From assembly GCA_022841505.1 (NCBI GenBank), contig JALHRK010000012.1:1-44412 (forward strand): a stretch of DNA of 44,412 nt, given 5' to 3'. Positions 40,888 through 44,412 of this stretch are shown piece after piece. Made by a program: the position numbers and the translations under genes. Under the pieces are notes generated by a model that did no database searches, was not told the DNA's origin, and saw only the letters and a program-made list of their open reading frames with translations. The number at the start of each line of letters is the position of its first letter. Position 1 is the first letter of the stretch. Source of the stretch: Saprospiraceae bacterium. GTDB taxonomy: Bacteria > Bacteroidota > Bacteroidia > Chitinophagales > Saprospiraceae.

Positions 40888-43785
40888 TTACTGCAACACC
40901 ACGCGTTTCACCATGCCCGCTGTGTTTTCAGAATGCACCCGGAGGAAATAAATACCCCGTGGGCAGTCCGACAAATCAAAACGCACCACCGGCGATTCGA
41001 TGCTGTTTACCGTTTCGCTTTTGATCAATACTCCTTTTGTGTCGCGTATTTCAAGGACTGCTTTTTGATGGCCATAAGCGCTGAGGTCAACGGATAGCTG
41101 GCCGGTGGTGGGGTTAGGGAAGATGCTGAAATCTGGTTGGTATGCTTGCAGGGGCAAATGATCATTTGCCCGTACGGGGGGGGGGGACAAATGATTATTT
41201 GCCCTTACAAAATCCCATCCATCCGCCGGAGTAGCCAGGCTACTCACCCCACCCGTGATACCCACATTGGCAAAAGTGGCGGTCACCGTGCTGTTGAGCT
41301 GATAATTGGTTGCCACCAAACCCATTTCCACACAATTCGCCATGTTGATCGTAGCGGCCATCACCTGGATCCATTGGATGCCATTGGAGGAGGTATAGCC
41401 AGTGAATTGATTACCCTGGCGCACTAAGCGCAGCCAAAAGCGATTGAGCGCCGAAGATTGCTGCGGATAAGCCTGCGCATTGGTCGTGTACCGCGCCTCA
41501 CGCCGGGAAAGGTTGCTGTTCCGGTTGGTCATCAACTGTATTTTTTTGGCGCCAGCGCTGTTGTTTTCGCGCATAACCAAGCCTGCCCAGCCGAAACTAT
41601 TTCCCGAAATGCTGACTACCTGTGTGGTAATGCTGCCGTCGCCACAAAGCTGCTGTTGCGCAAAAGCCATGGCATCACTCGTGAAAGGGTTGGCATAGTA
41701 ACAGTTCGTGCTGGTAAGGGTAAACTGCTGTTTCAAGGTGTTAAAGCTGACTTCATTGCCATTGGCACAATTAATGCCATTGGGCTGCTGGCTGAAATCG
41801 CAGGGCAAACCAGTGACCACAACCTGACCGGTACAGGTGGCACTATTGCCATTGATGTCGGTTATGGTAGCCGTTACCGGAATGGTTTGTCCAAGCTGTT
41901 CACAAGTGATTACAGCTGGTGTGAGTACGATATTTTGTACGCCACAATTGTCGCTGGCTTCTACCAGATCATCAGGGTCCAGCGTGAATTGATCCTGCCC
42001 GTTGAACGTTAAGGTTTGATTGAAGCAAAGGGTAGACGGCGGTGTATTGTCTAACTTGGTCACTGGGAACGTACACGATGTTGTCAAACCATTCACGTCC
42101 GTTGCGGTGAGTGTGATGGTGAGGTTACCCGAGCTGGAAACAATGGTACCTGCCGTGGGCGATTGGGTCACGTTGGACACCCCGCAGTTATCGCTGGCCG
42201 CAGCAAGGCTGGTGTAGTTTGGAAGCGGGGCGGAGCAGTTTGGGCCGAGGATCAGGGTTTGCAACGGCGGGCAGGTAATGGTTGGAGGGGTATTGTCTGT
42301 TTTTTGCACCATAAAAGTGCAGGACGCAGGAAAATTACTCTTGTTTTTTACCGTAAGGGTCACTTCTATTGGGCCGGCGCCGCTAACTGGAGTCCCCGGA
42401 AGCGGAGATTGGAGGATGGACGAGATGCCACAGTTTTCCGTAATACCAACTAAATCCCGGTAATCGGGGAGTACGGCGTTACAGGCTCCATCCAAAACAA
42501 GCGTTTGCATCGGTGGGCAAACCAGCTCCGGCGGGGTATCGTCTACCACGACAACTAAAGCTAAGCACGAGACACTGGCGGTATTATTGCCATTAATGGC
42601 GGTTACGCTCACAATGTTATTCCCGATATCGCTACAATCAAATAGGGTCTGGCTAAGCGTAATGGCACTGATGCCTTCACAAGTAGGGGTGATTTGCGAC
42701 AGTACATTGTCGGGAATGATGACGGCAAAATTGCCTTCATTCAAAGTGACCGTATGATTCCCGCAAAAAATGGAAAATACGGTAGGCGTACCGGTGCAGG
42801 AATAAGCAATACTCCCGGCGATTGGCGAAAAATTTGTTCCGCCCGGTGTCATGTTAAACTGTGAAGCGAGCGTTGTATTGACAAAACTCCCCCCTCCGCC
42901 ACCGCCACCGCTGAAACCTCCGCCACCACCTCCGCTAAAGCCACCGCCACCGCCTGCACTTCCACCAGTGATCAGGCCACCAAGCAATGCACCGCCGCCA
43001 CCGCCAAATCCAAAGCCGCCTTTCATAAATACAGAACTGCTAAAAAAGGAACAGTTTGCGTTACTTCCCCCTGCCCCTCCCGTTACCAGTCCGGCTTGTC
43101 CGCCCAAAATCTCAGCTCCGCCAAGGCATTCCAGGTTGCCTCCTCTGGAAAACCTGCCTCCGCCACCACCGGCAGAATAAGCGCTGCCGCCGCCGGCGCC
43201 ATTGGTTCCACCTACCCCGGGGCCTGTCGTAGCCGAACCATTTCCCCCGGCTTGAGTCGCCCTGCCACCCTGCCCCGGTTTATGATCAACACAAATGCCT
43301 GCAAAAACACCCTGGTAAGCGCCGCCACCGCCACCAGCTACCAACAGCAGGTTGAATTCATTGCTGCCGGGGAGTCGAAGCAATACCGCCGAACCACCAC
43401 CGCCACCACCACCGCCTACTGCTACGCCCACTATTTCGCTTGTGAGCGGGGATTCTCCGGTTTCTCCGACAACGAACCGGATGGTTGAGCAAGGAGGGAT
43501 TTCATTGGGGCCCTGACCTACCGGGAACACTGCGGTAACGGTTGCGCCTGAGCCACCCGGTGCAGAACATCCCACACCACCCTGGACAAAAACGCTTCCT
43601 CCTGTTCCCCCTTGAGCTTCAAAGCTAATGCTCGTAATTCCGGCAGGAACGATGAAATCCTCGAATGATCCGGAATAATTTATAACCTGACCGGACGCTG
43701 TTGTATTCAAATAAGGCTGTGCGGACGATTGAAAAACGCCGCTCAAAGCCAAAAGTGCGGAGAAGAATAAGGAATGATAGTTCAT
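40888..43785 (-). CDS. T9SS type A cargo: Gly-rich, HYR-like repeats and lectin-like domain
   Basis: 965 residues. Signal peptide (NYHSLFFSALLALSGVFQSSAQ), then a very Gly-rich region (about 100-300), three HYR-like repeats opening DDTPPELVCPP, DNTPPTITCPP and DNTPPSTLCF (about 415-660), a concanavalin/DUF1349-like domain (about 700-840), and a type A sorting domain (FSIFPNPTTGQLSVDLSAYGHQ ... PRGIYFLRVHSE..., last about 80 residues). The linker just before the sorting domain (about residues 855-880) contains a repeat insertion with G11 (C11 on the coding strand). Probably an extracellular adhesin. The adjacent AraC-type regulator may control it. Confidence 0.88.
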   Translation of the reverse strand: MNYHSLFFSALLALSGVFQSSAQPYLNTTASGQVINYSGSFEDFIVPAGITSISFEAQGGTGGSVFVQGGVGCSAPGGSGATVTAVFPVGQGPNEIPPCSTIRFVVGETGESPLTSEIVGVAVGGGGGGGGSAVLLRLPGSNEFNLLLVAGGGGGAYQGVFAGICVDHKPGQGGRATQAGGNGSATTGPGVGGTNGAGGGSAYSAGGGGGRFSRGGNLECLGGAEILGGQAGLVTGGAGGSNANCSFFSSSVFMKGGFGFGGGGGALLGGLITGGSAGGGGGFSGGGGGGFSGGGGGGGSFVNTTLASQFNMTPGGTNFSPIAGSIAYSCTGTPTVFSIFCGNHTVTLNEGNFAVIIPDNVLSQITPTCEGISAITLSQTLFDCSDIGNNIVSVTAINGNNTASVSCLALVVVVDDTPPELVCPPMQTLVLDGACNAVLPDYRDLVGITENCGISSILQSPLPGTPVSGAGPIEVTLTVKNKSNFPASCTFMVQKTDNTPPTITCPPLQTLILGPNCSAPLPNYTSLAAASDNCGVSNVTQSPTAGTIVSSSGNLTITLTATDVNGLTTSCTFPVTKLDNTPPSTLCFNQTLTFNGQDQFTLDPDDLVEASDNCGVQNIVLTPAVITCEQLGQTIPVTATITDINGNSATCTGQVVVTGLPCDFSQQPNGINCANGNEVSFNTLKQQFTLTSTNCYYANPFTSDAMAFAQQQLCGDGSITTQVVSISGNSFGWAGLVMRENNSAGAKKIQLMTNRNSNLSRREARYTTNAQAYPQQSSALNRFWLRLVRQGNQFTGYTSSNGIQWIQVMAATINMANCVEMGLVATNYQLNSTVTATFANVGITGGVSSLATPADGWDFVRANNHLSPPPVRANDHLPLQAYQPDFSIFPNPTTGQLSVDLSAYGHQKAVLEIRDTKGVLIKSETVNSIESPVVRFDLSDCPRGIYFLRVHSENTAGMVKRVVLQ
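41152..41204. repeat. Palindromic repeat pair and G11 tract inside the cargo gene
   Basis: GGGCAAATGATCATTTGCCC (41152-41171) is a perfect 20-bp palindrome; a degenerate second copy GGACAAATGATTATTTGCCC lies at 41185-41204. Between them are GTAC and eleven consecutive G (41176-41186). The insert keeps frame, encoding RANNHLSPPPVRANDHLPLQ just before the T9SS domain. The palindrome type is known as a dispersed intergenic repeat in several bacterial phyla, from memory. Confidence 0.9.
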
Positions 43786-43909
43786 ATTGCTTGCAAGGTT
43801 AATGGAAAATACAAATCAGTCTGGTCTAAAGGCTATCCTGAATATTGCCGATGCCAGACAGGGCAAAGGTGTGCCCAAAGCAAGTCCGAACAGGTGGAAA
43901 ATCCGGTTT

Positions 43910-43971
43910 AAGAAGTGGATAGACTAACCAGGAGGTGGATTATTTAACGAAGGAGGTGGATTGGATAACGA
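43910..43971. repeat. Three direct repeats of about 21 bp before the cargo gene
   Basis: Units AGAAGTGGATAGACTAACC (43911), GGAGGTGGATTATTTAACGA (43931) and GGAGGTGGATTGGATAACGA (43952) are spaced 20 and 21 bases. They lie between the AraC-type regulator stop (43973) and the cargo start (43785), 125-186 bases upstream of the latter. Spacing near 21 bp suits tandem half-sites bound by AraC proteins. Confidence 0.75.
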
Positions 43972-43972
43972 A

Positions 43973-44412
43973 TCATTGTTTTCTGAAGGAACTGGGCGGT
44001 CCCCCGTATTCTTCCGCAAAGACCCGGCTAAAGTATTTGGGGTCGTTGAACCCGGTTTCGTAGGCAATTTCTGATATGCTCAATTCGCTGGCGCCGAGTA
44101 GTTCCATGGCGCGGCGCAAACGCATTTTTCGGATAAAAAGAGAGATCGGCATGCCTGTTAAAGCGTTGATTTTTAAGTTCAAATTGGTATGACCCATGCC
44201 CATCTTGCGGCAAATATCCTGCGGAGTCAATTCTGGGTTACTAAGTTCAGCAGTTACAACGGCGCGCAATTTTTGAAGAAAAGCGTCTTCAGCGGAATGG
44301 CCGATGGATGAAGCAGCCGTGGTTTCACCAATCGCTGTGGCTTTGTAGCGGGCTTGAAGCTTGTCCCGCAACTGAATAAGGTTGTCGAGGATCACCAAAA
44401 GCTCTTCCTGAT
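43973..44412 (-). CDS. AraC-type regulator C-terminal part (probably hybrid two-component), cut by window edge
   Basis: The frame runs off the right edge, so only about 146 residues are seen. The AraC HTH domain (about the last 100 residues) is complete: DICRKMGMGHTNLNLKINALTGMPISLFIRKMRLRRAMELLGASELSISEIAYETGFNDPKYFSRVFAEEYGGPPSSFRKQ. The linker before it (EELLVILDNLIQLRDKLQARY) is typical of proteins in which a receiver domain precedes the AraC output, as in hybrid two-component systems of Bacteroidetes. The N-terminal sensing part lies outside the window. It may regulate the adjacent cargo gene through the direct repeats. Confidence 0.88.
   Translation of the reverse strand, partial: QEELLVILDNLIQLRDKLQARYKATAIGETTAASSIGHSAEDAFLQKLRAVVTAELSNPELTPQDICRKMGMGHTNLNLKINALTGMPISLFIRKMRLRRAMELLGASELSISEIAYETGFNDPKYFSRVFAEEYGGPPSSFRKQ

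Noticed and set aside
42851-43180. Proline-rich plus-strand open frame opposite the Gly-rich region
   Set aside because: Complement of the GGN-rich coding sequence; no start context or domain.

Overview
The window looks like a chromosomal segment of a Bacteroidota bacterium, most likely of the Saprospiria (Saprospirales/Lewinella-Haliscomenobacter) type. The signs are C-terminal type IX secretion (T9SS) sorting domains, a CHU_C/SprB-repeat protein, a zinc-ligand-free ribosomal protein L31, a GlmU-like protein of the Bacteroidetes alternative type, a DUF4175 - ATPase - ybeY cluster, and several TAnnTTTG promoter -7 boxes (the Bacteroidetes sigma-ABfr consensus). Base composition is moderate, and genes sit on both strands in short runs. 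The taxon is inferred from gene content only.

Layout. 1-3100: low-molecular-weight phosphatase, a small-molecule kinase-like phosphotransferase, a convergent PfkB sugar kinase, and tRNA-Asn with its own terminator. 3116-9711: a plus-strand run with a very large DUF4175 membrane/coiled-coil protein, an anti-sigma-type ATPase, ybeY, an LptF/LptG permease, an AlkA-type glycosylase and a DUF3127 OB-like protein ending in an SSB-like tail. 9787-11958: a secreted Trp-rich repeat protein, a 92-bp tandem repeat array and a ComEA-like helix-hairpin-helix protein. 12208-15083 (minus): an ECF sigma factor, a membrane-anchored protein with a beta-barrel end that overlaps it by ATGA, and a lipoprotein; together they look like a trans-envelope signalling unit. 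15438-20404: a TonB-dependent receptor, metF and an ALDH8-like dehydrogenase. 20406-24586: an NTF2-like protein, a tandem pair of outer-membrane barrels, a DadA-like oxidoreductase and a PaaD-like protein. 24746-30027 (minus): M16 peptidase, SAM methyltransferase-like protein, GlmU-like protein and L31. 30314-31120: a tiny membrane protein and a flavin reductase. 31170-37500 (minus): a LytTR regulator, a propeller histidine kinase, a lipoprotein, a DUF3592-like protein and a T9SS beta-helix protein. 37687-38305: a DUF433/DUF5615 toxin-antitoxin pair. 38423-43785: two large T9SS cargo proteins. 43973 to the right edge: the C-terminal end of an AraC-type regulator, probably a hybrid two-component protein.

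The most unusual content is non-coding. (1) Heptamer tandem arrays lie directly in front of the start codons of four unrelated genes (ybeY, metF, the dadA-like gene and the LytTR regulator). (2) A roughly 120-bp hairpin element occurs three times at gene 3' ends; its core is conserved, but its outermost stem differs between copies while still pairing within each copy. (3) A 20-bp palindrome plus a G11 homopolymer lies inside the reading frame of a T9SS cargo gene, just before its sorting domain, which would allow slippage to switch secretion. (4) A 20-21-bp direct-repeat array lies between the AraC-type regulator and that cargo gene. (5) A strong hairpin-plus-T-run terminator sits on the minus strand upstream of the ECF sigma gene, where no annotated gene ends.
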